NCBI GenBank assembly: GCA_003342895.1
Contig: PTFA01000400.1
Span: 494,619-558,618, forward strand
DNA length: 64,000 bases
Reading direction: 5' to 3'
From: Casuarius casuarius
Lineage: Eukaryota; Chordata; Aves; Casuariiformes; Casuariidae
Made by a program: the position numbers and the translations under genes. This document shows positions 1-11,618 of the stretch, one piece after another; position 1 is the first letter of the stretch, and each line of letters starts with the position of its first letter. A model generated the notes under the pieces. It was not told where the DNA came from and did not search any database. It worked only from the letters and a program-made list of their open reading frames with translations.

Positions 1-758
1 CGTAAATCAGATGGGCCTCCCTTAAGTGAGAACTGACATCAGCTTTGGGGTACAGCTCCACAAGCAAAGCTAAAAAATTCATGGTAAATGATTTCTTCAT
101 TCCCATTACACAGAATTCCAGAAAATCAAAAAAAGGACTTCAAGAGGCCACAAACCCTTTCCTCTGCTCCAAAACAGAACTGTCTCTTTCTCAGACCATT
201 AGATAATGAAGGCTTCTCTATTTTTTTTTAAATAACTCATAAAAACTCTCTAGGCAATCTATTTTAATGTTTAACTATTCTTGCCATTAGAACCCTTTTC
301 CTGTTGCCTATCTAAATGCCTGCACCACAGGAAGACTGAGTTAAGTTCATTTCTCTGCCTGGAACAGGCTGCCGCATGGTTGGTGCTCTGATACTCCTGG
401 ATCCTCTGTAGTTAACAACCTACAATCTTTCTAACCTCAATATACCCTTACAGAGACCACAGGCAAACACAACAGAGTAATGGGAAGTGAACTCTGCTGA
501 CTGGCAAGCCACAGAACAGACTACCTGCCAGGAACAGTCTTAGTCCAAAAGACCTTCTTAGAGGGACAGAGTAGCAATGTGGTCTTAGAAACAGTAGAAA
601 TTACATGGCAACCAGGCACATCCATGAAACTTTTCAATCAGTGCATCATTGCTGATGTATTTTACTGTATTCTTCAATCCAATGCCTGACTTATATTCAA
701 ATCCATTCATCCACAGGGGACTAGAATCAGGAAATATTACCAGAACTGCTTCAGTCAC
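1..758 (-). other. CCDC40 intron (left edge)
   Basis: AT-rich sequence downstream of the last visible CCDC40 exon. I looked for the next conserved coiled-coil exon on the minus strand and did not find it. Short open frames here have no recognisable similarity. No repeat family recognised. Confidence 0.6.
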
Positions 759-978
759 CTTTCTTGCGTTCATCATCTGTGTTCTGACATGTTTTCTTGT
801 AAGTAAGCCTGAGGCCCTCCAGTTCCTCTTCTAGCTGCTGACGCACTGCGGCTATTTGAGAATGGCGGTCACGGCTCTTCTCCAGTTCCATCTGCAGCTG
901 GGCCAGCTGCTGCTGGACTCCATAAAGAATCACTCCAAGCTCTTCTCTCTGTACTCTGTCCTTCTTTGTGGCTGTCCT
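759..978 (-). CDS. CCDC40: CCDC40 coding exon (coiled coil)
   Basis: A 220-base exon entering in phase 0 (acceptor TTGCAG) and leaving after one base of a codon at a GTGACT donor. It encodes 73 residues with clear heptads ([18 protein letters not shown], then LEKSRDRH, then [18 protein letters not shown]) ending DDERKK. The human protein has the same arrangement with similar spacing. The next exon is not found in bases 1-758, so it lies outside the window. Confidence 0.9.
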
Positions 979-2931
979 CTGCAAACACAAGAGGAAATCA
1001 GTTATCTCACATCAGTTTGGACAGGGATGGATGCCGTGGAAGTCAAAGAAAGAGTGCTATACCAGCTCCTGAAGCTCCAGATTCACTTTTTCCATCTGCT
1101 TGGTAAGGTAATTCTTCAGGGCAGCCTGGAATCTTCTCATTAGAGGCTGTAAAGAAGTATGATGTTGATAATTATAACATATGTATGTAAATTAATTATG
1201 AAGTAACCTTAATGCTACTCCTGCTGTCAAATAAAACATTGTATTTTCTCCCATGAAGACTTGGATTCCTATTCTAGCTATAATCAATCTAGCAAGTGAG
1301 AAAAGTTACACAGTGTGCATGTGTTTACAGCAGAAAATGAATACTGAGAATGTTTGCAAGTCATAAACATATCAGAAGAGCTACATATGAGAACCCATCC
1401 ACCTGCTGTTGTTGCAAGTACTTCTCTTTCAAGAGTACTAAAGCTTATCAGATTTGCCCGCTATGTTGCTGATTTCTCGACCTGCAACTCTGAGGTTAAT
1501 ACTGAGGGAGCAGACATATTCTTCAGGAGTTAGTACTTTTGTAAAAGCTGTCTTTAACTTACGGGTAAGTCACTGCTTATAATTTATCTCCCAGGTTTTA
1601 CATGGCTACCAATAAAAATGACAAGTTGGCAGAAAAGACAGACAAGATTTGGGGACTTTTCTCACATGTTCTGGATCCAAGACAACCAGCTGTGTTTCTT
1701 CTGCTGTTTCCTCGCTTCTTCCACTTTTTTCAATTTCCTCAGCTCCATGCTGTTGGCATTCTTGTTGCCTTCTTTGGCCACCATGCTCACTAGCATACTG
1801 ACTGAATTCCTCAAAGGCAGCCTCCGAATAGAGAGAAATGGGTTCTCCAATGTCACCTGCACTCCAAAAACAAAAGGGAGATGTCACAGAAAGGAAATTC
1901 TGTGTATTAGAGGATGTGCCAAGATAAACAGATGTCCTGATGGAAGGAAATACATAACAAAGCCTCCTTTCCTTGGCAGCCTAGATAGTCTCACAATGTT
2001 ATTAGCATTCAGAATATAAATCATAAAAGTACAGTTACTGTAATAATAAGGAGGAAAGTTATAATGCGAGGAATTTAAAGGTTGGCTCTGAGCACTTCCA
2101 GAGGTTAATGGTAAGGCTTAGATTTTATCGTATTATGCCTCCAGTTGGATTCACAATGATCTAAGAGAAAGCTAGATCCTGTGTCTGATAGGTGGTATCA
2201 AGTATTGTACTACTAATAAGGAACGGATTGATACCTGGTTCTGCATGACTGTCCACCTGCACTGACAATGCCGATGTCCGCATAAGAGCTCCCAAAGAGG
2301 TGTGGGAAGGGCTTCCTCTGTCTATTATTGGCTGTTCCATGTCACCCAATTCAGGAGGACAACTGTCAACTTCAACTTTGTCTGAGAAAGCCTCAGCAGA
2401 TTTTTCCTGAAACCCAAAATCCATCATATGAAGCAGGTCTTCACTCTGACTTTATTTGCTCCCTAACACTCTGCTCATTTTTGTCACCATGAGACATGAA
2501 CAATATAGACAAAGAATCAACAAGAGTCAGCCTTGTTCTAAAATCACCCCACCAGCAAGGCTGTGTAATCCTGATGAGAGACACTTTAGAAAGATTTAGG
2601 TTAACAGAGGAACCTCTCCAATTTTGTCAGAGCTCTTGTATACTTTTTGCTTAACCAATTAGCTTCTCTCTATTCCAACTCAGGTTATTTTTGTGTTTGC
2701 AGCAATAAAACTGTTTCTGCAACAGGAGAATTTAAAGTTGTAAATACTGGTCATAGATTTTGTGAATAAGATTATATATATATGATTATAGCATCTCACT
2801 TCTGCAGAACCAATGGACAGCTCTGCAGCCCCAAAGGTGACTCTTTCTGCTGGGAGAAATGTCTCTTCTTGGTCCATCAGAGGAATAGTCTCTTCTTCTT
2901 CACTATCATTCTTGCTCTCTGGCTGTACTGT
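759..2931 (-). CDS. CCDC40: CCDC40, 5' part of gene (five internal coding exons, partial)
   Basis: Coiled-coil protein of motile cilia. With CCDC39 it forms the molecular ruler that sets the 96-nm repeat of the axoneme and places inner dynein arms and the nexin-dynein regulatory complex; loss causes primary ciliary dyskinesia in humans (established knowledge). The exons join on the minus strand as 2931-2800, 2406-2235, 1856-1666, 1146-1063 and 978-759, with GT-AG borders and matching phases (0, 0, 1, 0, 0, then 1 at the exit). The first two exons encode an acidic, disordered N-terminal region. The third ends in a conserved QLVVLDPEH block, and the last two start the long heptad-rich coiled coil ([28 protein letters not shown]). 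Introns are short: 84, 519, 378 and 393 bases. The start codon is not seen and may lie in the gap at 3555-4264; the rest of the coil continues beyond base 1. Identity rests on remembered similarity to human CCDC40. Confidence 0.88.
1063..1146 (-). CDS. CCDC40: CCDC40 coding exon (start of coiled coil)
   Basis: A short exon of 84 bases, 28 codons, phase 0 at both ends. The acceptor is TTACAG and the donor GTATAG. It encodes [17 protein letters not shown] and on to LELQEL, very close to the human sequence at the start of the coiled coil. The following intron (979-1062) is only 84 bases, near the lower limit for vertebrate introns. Confidence 0.9.
1666..1856 (-). CDS. CCDC40: CCDC40 coding exon (ends in conserved LVVLDPEH block)
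   Basis: A 191-base exon. Two bases finish a split Gly codon, then 63 codons end in phase 0 at a GTGAGA donor. The C-terminal end QLVVLDPEH is nearly identical to the human block that immediately precedes the coiled coil, and this is the best anchor for calling the gene CCDC40. The N-terminal half ([19 protein letters not shown]) is less conserved and acidic. Confidence 0.88.
2235..2406 (-). CDS. CCDC40: CCDC40 coding exon (disordered N-terminal region)
   Basis: A 172-base exon entering in phase 0 and leaving after one base of a Gly codon. The acceptor is TTTCAG and the donor GTATCA. It encodes 57 residues starting [10 protein letters not shown] and ending VDSHAEP, rich in Ser, Pro and acidic residues and without coiled-coil heptads. 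The split Gly codon is completed by the first two bases of the exon at 1856. Weak residue similarity to the mammalian N-terminus; phase continuity is the main support. Confidence 0.75.
2800..2931 (-). CDS. CCDC40: CCDC40 coding exon (acidic N-terminal region)
   Basis: A 132-base exon of 44 codons, phase 0 at both ends. The acceptor is TTCTAG just above 2931 and the donor is GTGAGA just below 2800. It encodes a Glu-rich stretch ([16 protein letters not shown]) ending in SIGSAE. The human protein has a comparable acidic, poorly conserved N-terminus, so this exon is assigned by open frame, splice sites and phase match to the next exon rather than by residue identity. It is the most upstream coding exon I can place with reasonable support. 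Confidence 0.7.
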
Positions 2932-3279
2932 CTAGAATGCAACAAAGGCAAAAAGCAAAGCAAATAGATAGCATTATAATGGGTTGTGTACTCTGTTCGA
3001 TGTTATTGCTACAGGATTGTAACAATTGTTTTTTGTCACAACACACAGAAAATAAATTTATTATCATCCCATTTGCAAAAAGCTGCTCCAGCTAGCATTT
3101 GCAATAGTAGAGGTCCGGGCAAGAATTCTACACACAGCATGTTTCTAAGATTAAAAACATGCCCTTAGGGATTTTTATAGAAGGTCTTACAGCCTGCACT
3201 ACGTGCAGCTGAATTATTTTTTCTTTCTTTTCAAAGACACGCTCTGTTATCCCGTGTCATCAGTTACCAAATCCAAGGA

Positions 3280-4700
3280 GCGTGCAGCGCCAGCGTGTCT
3301 TTGGAGGAGAAGCCGTAAGCTCCGCGATAAAACGCGACGGGCCTTCGAGGGCACCGCGCTCCTCCGAGCCGCATCGCACCCGGGCCCCTCTGCCGGGCAT
3401 CCCCCCCCCACCCCGGGGGCAGCGGTGCGGCCCCGGCAGCGGCGCCTCGCGGGGGAGGAGGCCCAAGGCGCGGCGCAGAGCGGGAGCGCGCAGGCCGGGC
3501 CCGCGGCCGCTCGGGGGCCCCCTCCGGGGCCCGGCGGGAAGGGGCGGCAGGAGCNNNNNNNNNNNNNNNNNNNNNNNNNNNNNNNNNNNNNNNNNNNNNN
3601 NNNNNNNNNNNNNNNNNNNNNNNNNNNNNNNNNNNNNNNNNNNNNNNNNNNNNNNNNNNNNNNNNNNNNNNNNNNNNNNNNNNNNNNNNNNNNNNNNNNN
3701 NNNNNNNNNNNNNNNNNNNNNNNNNNNNNNNNNNNNNNNNNNNNNNNNNNNNNNNNNNNNNNNNNNNNNNNNNNNNNNNNNNNNNNNNNNNNNNNNNNNN
3801 NNNNNNNNNNNNNNNNNNNNNNNNNNNNNNNNNNNNNNNNNNNNNNNNNNNNNNNNNNNNNNNNNNNNNNNNNNNNNNNNNNNNNNNNNNNNNNNNNNNN
3901 NNNNNNNNNNNNNNNNNNNNNNNNNNNNNNNNNNNNNNNNNNNNNNNNNNNNNNNNNNNNNNNNNNNNNNNNNNNNNNNNNNNNNNNNNNNNNNNNNNNN
4001 NNNNNNNNNNNNNNNNNNNNNNNNNNNNNNNNNNNNNNNNNNNNNNNNNNNNNNNNNNNNNNNNNNNNNNNNNNNNNNNNNNNNNNNNNNNNNNNNNNNN
4101 NNNNNNNNNNNNNNNNNNNNNNNNNNNNNNNNNNNNNNNNNNNNNNNNNNNNNNNNNNNNNNNNNNNNNNNNNNNNNNNNNNNNNNNNNNNNNNNNNNNN
4201 NNNNNNNNNNNNNNNNNNNNNNNNNNNNNNNNNNNNNNNNNNNNNNNNNNNNNNNNNNNNNNNNGGCTGCTCCGAGCCGCCCCGCGGGGTCGCCGGCGCT
4301 GCCCCGGGCCCCGCCGCGCTCCCATGTTTCACCCCGCTCTTTGTCTCCCGGCTCGGAGCAGCCCCGAGGAGCCGGGCGAGGAGCTGCCGCGGCCTCTCGG
4401 AGCCCCGGGGCTGCGCGTCCGCCACTGTCTCCCCTCTGGGGAGAGCGAAGTGCGAAGCAGCCCTCGAACTTCGTCCTGCGGCGTCCCGGGGCGGCCGCGC
4501 AGCCGGAGCCTCCTTGGGAAGGTGCTCAGCGGCCTCGGCGAGGCCTCCCCTCCCGAAACACCGCGCCGCCGGGGCCTGCTGCCGGCCGGGACGCGAGGGT
4601 GGAGGTCCGGGTCCCGGCAGCCGTCTGACGTGCGGCCTCGGCGCTCAGGGCAGGGGTTGCGTGTTGATGTGTTGCTCGCTGTGCTGCTGAGACCCGGTAC
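3280..4700. promoter_or_regulatory. CpG island, probable bidirectional promoter of CCDC40 and TBC1D16
   Basis: Base composition changes abruptly near 3280 from AT-rich to very GC- and CpG-rich, and falls again after about 4700. The island sits between the 5' end of CCDC40 (minus strand) and TBC1D16 (plus strand), which are divergent neighbours in human too, with start sites under 1 kb apart. A run of Ns (3555-4264) removes the core, so neither transcription start nor first exon can be placed. Open frames spanning the Ns are artefacts of the gap. The untranslated first exon of TBC1D16 and the first coding exon of CCDC40 are expected here (inference). Confidence 0.75.
3555..4264. other. Assembly gap (710 N) inside the CpG island
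   Basis: An uninterrupted run of Ns flanked on both sides by extreme GC-rich sequence. GC-rich promoter islands are often missing from avian short-read assemblies, so the gap is probably technical and its length may be an estimate. Confidence 0.99.
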
Positions 4701-7440
4701 AATAACTCTCCCCCCTGTCTGGGGTCTGCCTTTCTCGGCTGCTCTCGGGCTGTGGCCTCTCTCGCAGACGTATTGTGTTCCTAGTCGCCGGTGTGAATGG
4801 GAAGTAATAAAAATGAAAGATCTTTTAAGAGCAGAGAGCAATGCTAGGACCAGCTGTGCCAGGCCTGCTCGGTGTTGGGACCCAAGGCTTGCCGCTGCTT
4901 TCCTAGGAGCTTCCTCGGAGTTTGGTGGCTCATCCTCATTCTGGTGGTAACTTGCCTAAAAGCAGAGGAGTTTGTGAAAGCTGCATTTCTGACCCTGCGT
5001 TGGATTTGCTGAATATCTCCGGTTTTATTCTCTGCGCCTCGCTGTGTGGTTGGCATCGAGCTGCAGAGCCGCGTCAGGGCAGAGCTCTGCTTTCCCTGCC
5101 CGGCAGGCAGGGGATGGGGCACGGGCTGCTTCCTTTCCGTGATGGAAATGAGACTGTTTCAGACTGTCGTAGGATGGCAGCACCATGTGGTCCGAGGTCA
5201 GTCGTGCTAAGGAAAGACTTTGCAGTGAGTTCATTGACACAGCGCTTGAGCCAGGCTCCTGAGACTCTCCAGCTGCTGGTATTTAGGGATCTGATACTGG
5301 GACACTTATCAGGCCGTGGCTGGAAGACAGTTTAAATAAAAAGCCATAAAAATGTTAGCTGCTGCACAAGCAGTTAGGTCACCTGAAATGATGTTTAATC
5401 TTGGGACAGAGGGACATACGTCACAAATAGTAATTTATCATCGCTAAAGCGTATGTGGTAGTCCGAATCTTCGTGCCGAAGGAGTGGTAGGCTTTTTGTT
5501 TGCTTTTTTTAGGTCCGAGCAGGTGTGGCTGGGAGCAGCCAGCAGCAGGCTCTGCTGGCAGCGTTTCCTTTCCCTCCATATCTTTGAGTCTCACGCTCGA
5601 GCTATTTGGGCTGCCGTCCCTTTTTCCCCCCTTCTCAGCTGAGATGCATGTGAGTGAAATCCAGTCTGCTGAAGTGACTGGGATTCGAGCTGTCTGAGTG
5701 TCAGGATTTCAGCCCTTGCTAGTGACTGCTGTTACTTTTTCCTTCAGCTCAGTACTCTGCCTGCCATTGCTGCACCAGCAGGTCAGAAATAAAAGACTTT
5801 TCGGTGTCCTACATAATTCTCCCCGTGAAATGGGATGACTTCAGAATGGCTCCCTATGGTAAACTTTTTTCCTTGCTTTGCCTGGGTCATCTTAAATAGC
5901 TCTCACTAATAGCTAGTAGTTTTTAAAGCTTTTTTTTTTTAATGTAGAGGTACTGAAATTCAAAGGGAAGGTTGTTAGAAGTGCTCTCGTGTACACATAG
6001 TGAAGTATAGATCAGAGCGAGTGGCTAGTTGGGAGCTGCACAGAAAATCCTGGTGGAGGACAGGGAAGAAACTGCGAGTCCAGACTCCCGGGTTCCCGTG
6101 CGCTGTCTCTGCTCGCTGCCTGCCGGCATCCTGTAACACGTGCTCTAGTTACGAGAAATGCAAACTTAGCATTTGTTTTTTTCCAAGGGAAGGAGGAAAC
6201 AGTAACTTCTGCAGTGTTTCTGAGGTATCTCCTGTGCGGTGGCTCTGTACTCATTTAATATGTAAAAATCGAAGTTAAGTTAGCAAAGATTTCCTTGATT
6301 AAAGGGGAAAAAATAGTTGGGATTTTCTTTCTTAAAGTGTTTCATGCTTGGTGCTAATCTGTAAATCACCTCTTGTATCGCCTTTGTGCCCAGACACGCG
6401 CAAGGTCTCGTGTTCTGCTTCAAGATCCCTGTAGTTTGGCTGATTTTACTTGCAAGGCTGTTAAATTCTTGCACAGAAAATTAGCCCTTGAAGCCACAAG
6501 ATGGATTGCCAGCCGCGCGGCAGCTCAGCGGTGCGGCTTGTCGGATGCAGCCCTCCGCTGGGCAGGGCTGTCGTACGCCTGTATTGGCCAAACGTGTTTG
6601 TGAAGGAAGCCGCGTCGCCGCGTGCCCGCACGAGCCGTGCGCGATGTGCTGGACCCCGCGTCGGGCCCGCGCGGGAGCCCTGCGTTTCCCCTCTTCGCCA
6701 GAGCGCGGAAAGCCTGTGCGACCGGAGGCAGCAACATTTGGTCCAGCAGCGTCTGCCAAGGTGAGGGCGTAATCTGCCAAGGCAAACAGGATTTCGTTGT
6801 TTGTGAGAAGGGGAAGGGCGCTTGTGAGGGAGGCGAGCAGCCAGTGCTATCTGAGATGCTGCTGGCTGTGACTGGTCGGGCTCTTGCGAAGAGGGTACGG
6901 GGGTGACTTCAGCTGGCTCCCCAGCGCTTTGCCGAGGCCTCGTGTAGCTGAGAAGTGCCGGCATGGGCTGGAGAGCAGCCAGGGCTGCGAGAGCAGTCTC
7001 AGGGGCTGCGGCAAAGAGCTTCAATGGCGACAGTTGATGTGTGGGAGAAGAAAATGTGTGTGTGCTTAATAAATATTGGCACTCAGCAAGGGCTTACCAG
7101 CTAATTCAGTGCCTCAGGTTCTGGAGAGCAGGGCTGTTCCTGCCACATTGGAAAGAATACCTTAAAATCAGAGGATAAGTACAAAATTAATATAAAATAC
7201 CTTTTTAATGGCATGAACGTATTGCTGGCTTAGCTGCAGGACAGAGTTTCTGCCAGCCTTCCCAAGGCAGTGCAGGGCAGGCAGCTGTAGTATCTGCTTC
7301 TCCCCGCAGCCCAGGCCCCGGGGACCGTCCGGCAGAGATGGCCTCGTGCGGAGAAAGGGGGTCAGGACGGAGCAGCCCCTGGAGATCTGGTTTTTGATGC
7401 TTGGTGTCGTATTAACTCCTGTCTTTTGGGAAGGAAAGGC

Positions 7441-8640
7441 AGAATCACAAGCTGTGTTTCAGAGAGTTGTGGGATTGTAGGATTAGACTAGATGACCTTC
7501 AGATGTCCATTCCATTACCTGGCCATAGCTAGGACCAAGTACATAATTCCCTGTGGATATCTGTCTGTCTAGCCTGCCTTTGAAACCCTCCAGTGATGGG
7601 GGTACCTTCTTCAGGTTGTCCTGTTCTGGTGCATCAGTATCCTTACTGCTGGAATGATGAAACTAAATATTCCTTGCTGCAGTTTAATTGCCTTACTCCT
7701 TCTCCTGTCCTACGTGGATGGCTGTTCCCCTTTTTGGCAGCAGCAATTCACCTGCGTTTTCCTTTCTTTTAATCTTTCTAATCATTCTTGTCGCTCTCCC
7801 TGAAACTGTCCAGTGGCTCTCGTCTGCTCTTTTTAATGTTATGACCAAAGCTAAATAGGATTCCCCAGCCTGTGGCAACAGTGGAAGATGATATCTATAT
7901 ATCCCTGTATATTTGCTTATTTGTTTCCACCATGACAGTGGACCTCTGTTCAGATTTTGGTGTTAAATAATCCCAATATCCTATTTTGAGGGACTGTTGC
8001 ATACTTGGTCATTTTCAATGTATTTTCACAGTTTGGTTTTCTGTTTATGTATATTTTGCATTTGTCCCTATTAAATACCATTTTTTTTCCATAGGCCATT
8101 TTTCTCTGATTTTTCAAGACCACTTTGAATTCTGTTGTTTTATCTGCTGTCTCTCCCAGCTTAATGTCATCCATAAATTAATGGGTGGACTTTTATTCCC
8201 TGGCACCCCTCACCCATGTTCATGTCATTAATGAAAATCTTGAATAATCAGATCCAGGGGAGATTCCTGGGAACACCCCCTTACTCACCCCGGTTTGGTA
8301 TGTCAATCCATTTTATGGAGAGCCTTGGGAGCGACCCCAGCTATTGCCTTACACCACCCTGAAGTGGTCTCATCTAGACTGTGTTCCTCAAAGACATCCT
8401 GGGAGGCAGCATCCAAAACCTTACGAAAGTCATAGTATGTGCTACTTATCACTTGCCTTCAAAAAAGCCTGTTACCCTAACCTGGAAATAGGTTAGATTG
8501 ATTTGACATGCCCTGGTTTTAGTGGATCAGAGCTGGCTGTTCTTCTTGTTTCTTCAGATAGTTTAAATATTTATTCTGCAGAGGATGCAGAACAGCCGCT
8601 TGATGGTGATCCACAGTCACTGCCACCCTGGGCTAACGTT
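7441..8640 (-). mobile_element. Degraded CR1-type LINE, 3' portion, antisense
   Basis: Read on the plus strand, the segment matches the reverse complement of old sauropsid CR1 elements as I know them. It has the block around 7466-7520 (GATTGTAGGATTAGACTAG), the block around 7583 (GAAACCCTCCAGTGATGGG), the TGCTGCAGTTTAATTGCC block near 7675, the TGTCATTAATGAAAATCTTG block near 8223, and the CTTACGAAAGTC block near 8420. The order is that of the reverse-transcriptase 3' part and 3' UTR. Frames are broken throughout, so it is a dead, old copy. The stretch 7900-8150 fits poorly and may be a later insertion or strong divergence. Confidence 0.8.
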
Positions 8641-10190
8641 AAGCTGGCAACCTGAAAATGAAATGATCCGTTTTCATGCTTTATCTGACTCTTCCCTGGC
8701 TTTATCTGAGGCACAGCTCTCCTGTATGTGAGTTAAATGTAATAGAATAAATTTCTGTACAGGCAAAACGTCATGTTCGTGACCTCCTGTCTTTTTCTTG
8801 ATTGGCCTTCCCAAGCTGTGCGTGCATGTGTGTACTTGCACCGCGTTCCAGCCGCACACCAAGGCAGTGCTGCAGCAACAGGCATTCGGTAGGATCAAAG
8901 TGATTCTTCCCTTTAAATTCATCTTGCTTTCCAGGGAGCAGCTTCTGATCTTCACCTCTTGCTTTGTTCTTTCTGTGCTTGGTAAAAACTAACTAAGTGT
9001 TGCTTCTGTTGGCCGAGAAGTACTGCACCTCTTCGTGCGTTCCCCAAAGCCCCTGGAGAGCTGCAATAGGACCAGAAACAAGCTCTGGTTTTGTACATGC
9101 ATCTCCATCTGCTGTCCTCGCTAGGAACAACTCCCGTGTTTCTCCAAGGAGGCGTTCCCTGGCAAACAGCTGCCATCACCTTCATATTTTCTCTCTGCTC
9201 ATGCAGGTTCTGTGCATTTAGAGCTCTGATGAGGCAGCTGGTGTAATTAAAGGTGTGTGTATTCAGGCTGCCCTGGTAGCAGTGGGGCACAGCAGAGTAG
9301 ACTCTGCTGCCTGCAAAATGTTGTGATAGCAGGTTCAGATCCTCAGCTTCAGATACGCTGGAGATCCAGAGCCTCTGATGCCGTTCAGGCTGCTCCACAT
9401 CGCTGCTTCAAGATCCTCAATGTTGTGTGTTGAAATGGTGTTTTGTAACTTGGTGGGAAGGAGGAATTGCGACAGAGAGCACTCACTGTTCTGTTTTCTT
9501 GCAGGGTGGAAAGAGAAGAAAGGTGACTTGCTCTTCAAATGTGGTTGAGGCAAATTATTTTCTCCAAGATATATACCAGAGCCTGTAGCAGTACCATGTT
9601 CTTTGGAGACCTGTAAAAGAATGAGCATCCCTAGCTGTTAGTTGTTGGATAGGTGCTAATCACTCTATTAGTGTTTGTGTTGTAGGGCTGAGACATGAAG
9701 ATACACATTGCGCTTGGTGCTAGAAAGAGATGTAGGAGTGAAGGACTTGCAAAGTAATTCTCTTATCCTAAACACTTCCTGGACATGGTGCATAGCAGAG
9801 TTGAGGCTTCTCTGTCAAGTTGCAGTGAAGACTGAACTGCAAAAACTGTGTATGTTGTGACTGATCGTGCTGACAAATCAAGCAAGTAGTAGTTAAGCCA
9901 ACTTCTAATGAAGGCTCTGTCAACTACTTGGCAGTCTTATTTGCTGTCTTCTGTATGTAAAAAGCCCTCAGATTCAGGACAACTATTTTCCTTCCACGCA
10001 GCTTTTACTCTGCTGTTTGGGAACTGCTAGTTTCTGTTTTACCACCTCTGCTCTCTCATTTCCTCATTTATCTGGAGAAAACTGTGTTTAAAGAAATCAG
10101 AGCTATTCAGTATCTGGTTTTGCGTACTTTAGGCCCCTAAATATTTCCTGCATATAGTACCTCTGATCGTATAAGTCAAGGCCTATTTGC

Positions 10191-10213
10191 TTTTCTTTCT
10201 TTCTTTCTTTCTC
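10191..10213. repeat. Short TTTC microsatellite
   Basis: About five tandem TTTC units followed by a CT/T-rich run, inside the first intron of TBC1D16. No function suggested. Confidence 0.8.
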
Positions 10214-11560
10214 TCTTTTTCTGGATGCCCCTGTTGTGTGCTGTGCAGACCGTGGTGTGAGACGGTTGTCGTGAGTAACGCACCGAACCGATTTCTCCAC
10301 CTGCTGTACCAGGACCTGGCACCGTGGGAACATGTGGTGCGTGCTAGGTCAGACTGGCCTGTTCGCTAGCAAGTAAGGCTGGGTAAATAAAAAGGAACAA
10401 AAGTAGATGTTTCCTGACCTCATGCAGGAACAGAAACTGTGCCTCCCAGCTAGGGGAAGCAGCACAGGTAGAGCCTGCTCTGCCTTGGATTATTTTGGGC
10501 TCTCTGTGGAGTTGCTCCGTGCGAGACCCACCTGCCGTTTCACCATATCAAGTGTTCTTCCTGATCTGTCTGCCGAATAGTTTGTAGCTTAAGCAACTGC
10601 TCTGGATTCACTGCAGAACACTTCTCACTTCAGTGCAAGGCTTATTTGGTGGTTAGTTGGGGATCATATTCCACAGTTAGCTAAAATTAGCTATTGCTAT
10701 TGAAATATTTGCCTTGAGTTGGCGTGCACGCTCTGTTACTAGATTGGCCCACTCTGTTGAGCACAGTTCTCTCACTGCTTATCTCTGAAGAAGCCCTGTT
10801 TAACCACTGCTTCTCAAAAGGAAAAAAAAAACACAGCAGGTTTGTGCCCAAAATTGGTAAGTGCAAGATGAAAAAGTTTTAACTTATATTTAACTTACAT
10901 TTTCTTACATTACCTTGGATGGGGCAGCAGCCCCTCATTTAATACTGTGGCCTTCCAGCAGTTCTTCTGTGCTATAACTGAGGGAATCCTCCAGGATCTC
11001 TCTGACTTTCCTTGGTGTCCCCAGGACGGTGATACACTGGGCAGCTTTGCGTCTCTGAGTATTCTCTTACTGGGCAATTTTGAGTGACAAACATTACTTT
11101 CCTGTTTCTCCCTCATGGTAATTATTAAAATGTAGTTTTTTGCTACCTCCCTGTTTCCTCATTGTATAGAAAAAGATCATAGGATAAAGACTTAATTCTC
11201 ATTCTCTAGCTCTTAGACCCTCTCTTGCTACTCAGTTTCCCGTTGTTGCTAACAGCAGTGACATTTCCGTAGTGCAGCCAGGCTTCGGTGACCCCCGGGC
11301 TGCTGACGCCGCCATTCACTGAGGCCTGTGGTGATACACTCTGTTCGGTGTATTATTTGGCTGGTCTTTTCCTTCTGTAATCAGCATCTTTAAAACATGG
11401 ATGGTGATGATGCGTAACCAGAGCATTTGGCGGTTCTTGCTTGGGTTGTAGGATTGATGCTGCAGTTGATGGGAGACCTCTTCCTTCTCGGGTAGTGGCA
11501 GGCATGTGCTTTGCAGTCGTCATATTTGTTCTAACGCTGTTCTTGCCTCCTCCTTGGCAG

Positions 11561-11618
11561 ATCTTCTGAATTTGGCTCCTGATTAAAGTTGACAGATAAT
11601 GGAAACATTTCCTTGGCG
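11561..11618 (+). other. TBC1D16: TBC1D16 5'-UTR part of the first coding exon
   Basis: A pyrimidine-rich tract ending in TTGGCAG at 11560 gives the acceptor. The 58 bases before the ATG contain an in-frame TGA at 11580-11582, thirteen codons upstream, which rules out an N-terminal extension within this exon. Context at the start is GGCGATGT, with the favourable G at -3. Confidence 0.75.

Larger units (their letters stand above)
4700..11560 (+). other. TBC1D16 5'-UTR intron (first intron)
   Basis: No coding exon is recognised between the CpG island and the acceptor at 11560. Contents: the downstream shoulder of the CpG island to about 5300, a smaller GC-rich patch at about 6500-6760, an antisense CR1 LINE at about 7441-8640, and a short TTTC microsatellite at 10191-10213. 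The rest is unremarkable intronic sequence. The 5' boundary is uncertain because the first exon and its donor are not located. Confidence 0.6.

Noticed and set aside
585..776. Minus-strand open frame overlapping the end of the CCDC40 exon
   Set aside because: Only its first few codons are exonic, and it reads through the GTGACT donor into the intron.
3203..4690. Long open frames of 350-500 codons on both strands across the CpG island
   Set aside because: They are open only because the 710 Ns translate as X and the flanks are CpG-rich. No domain or conserved residues.
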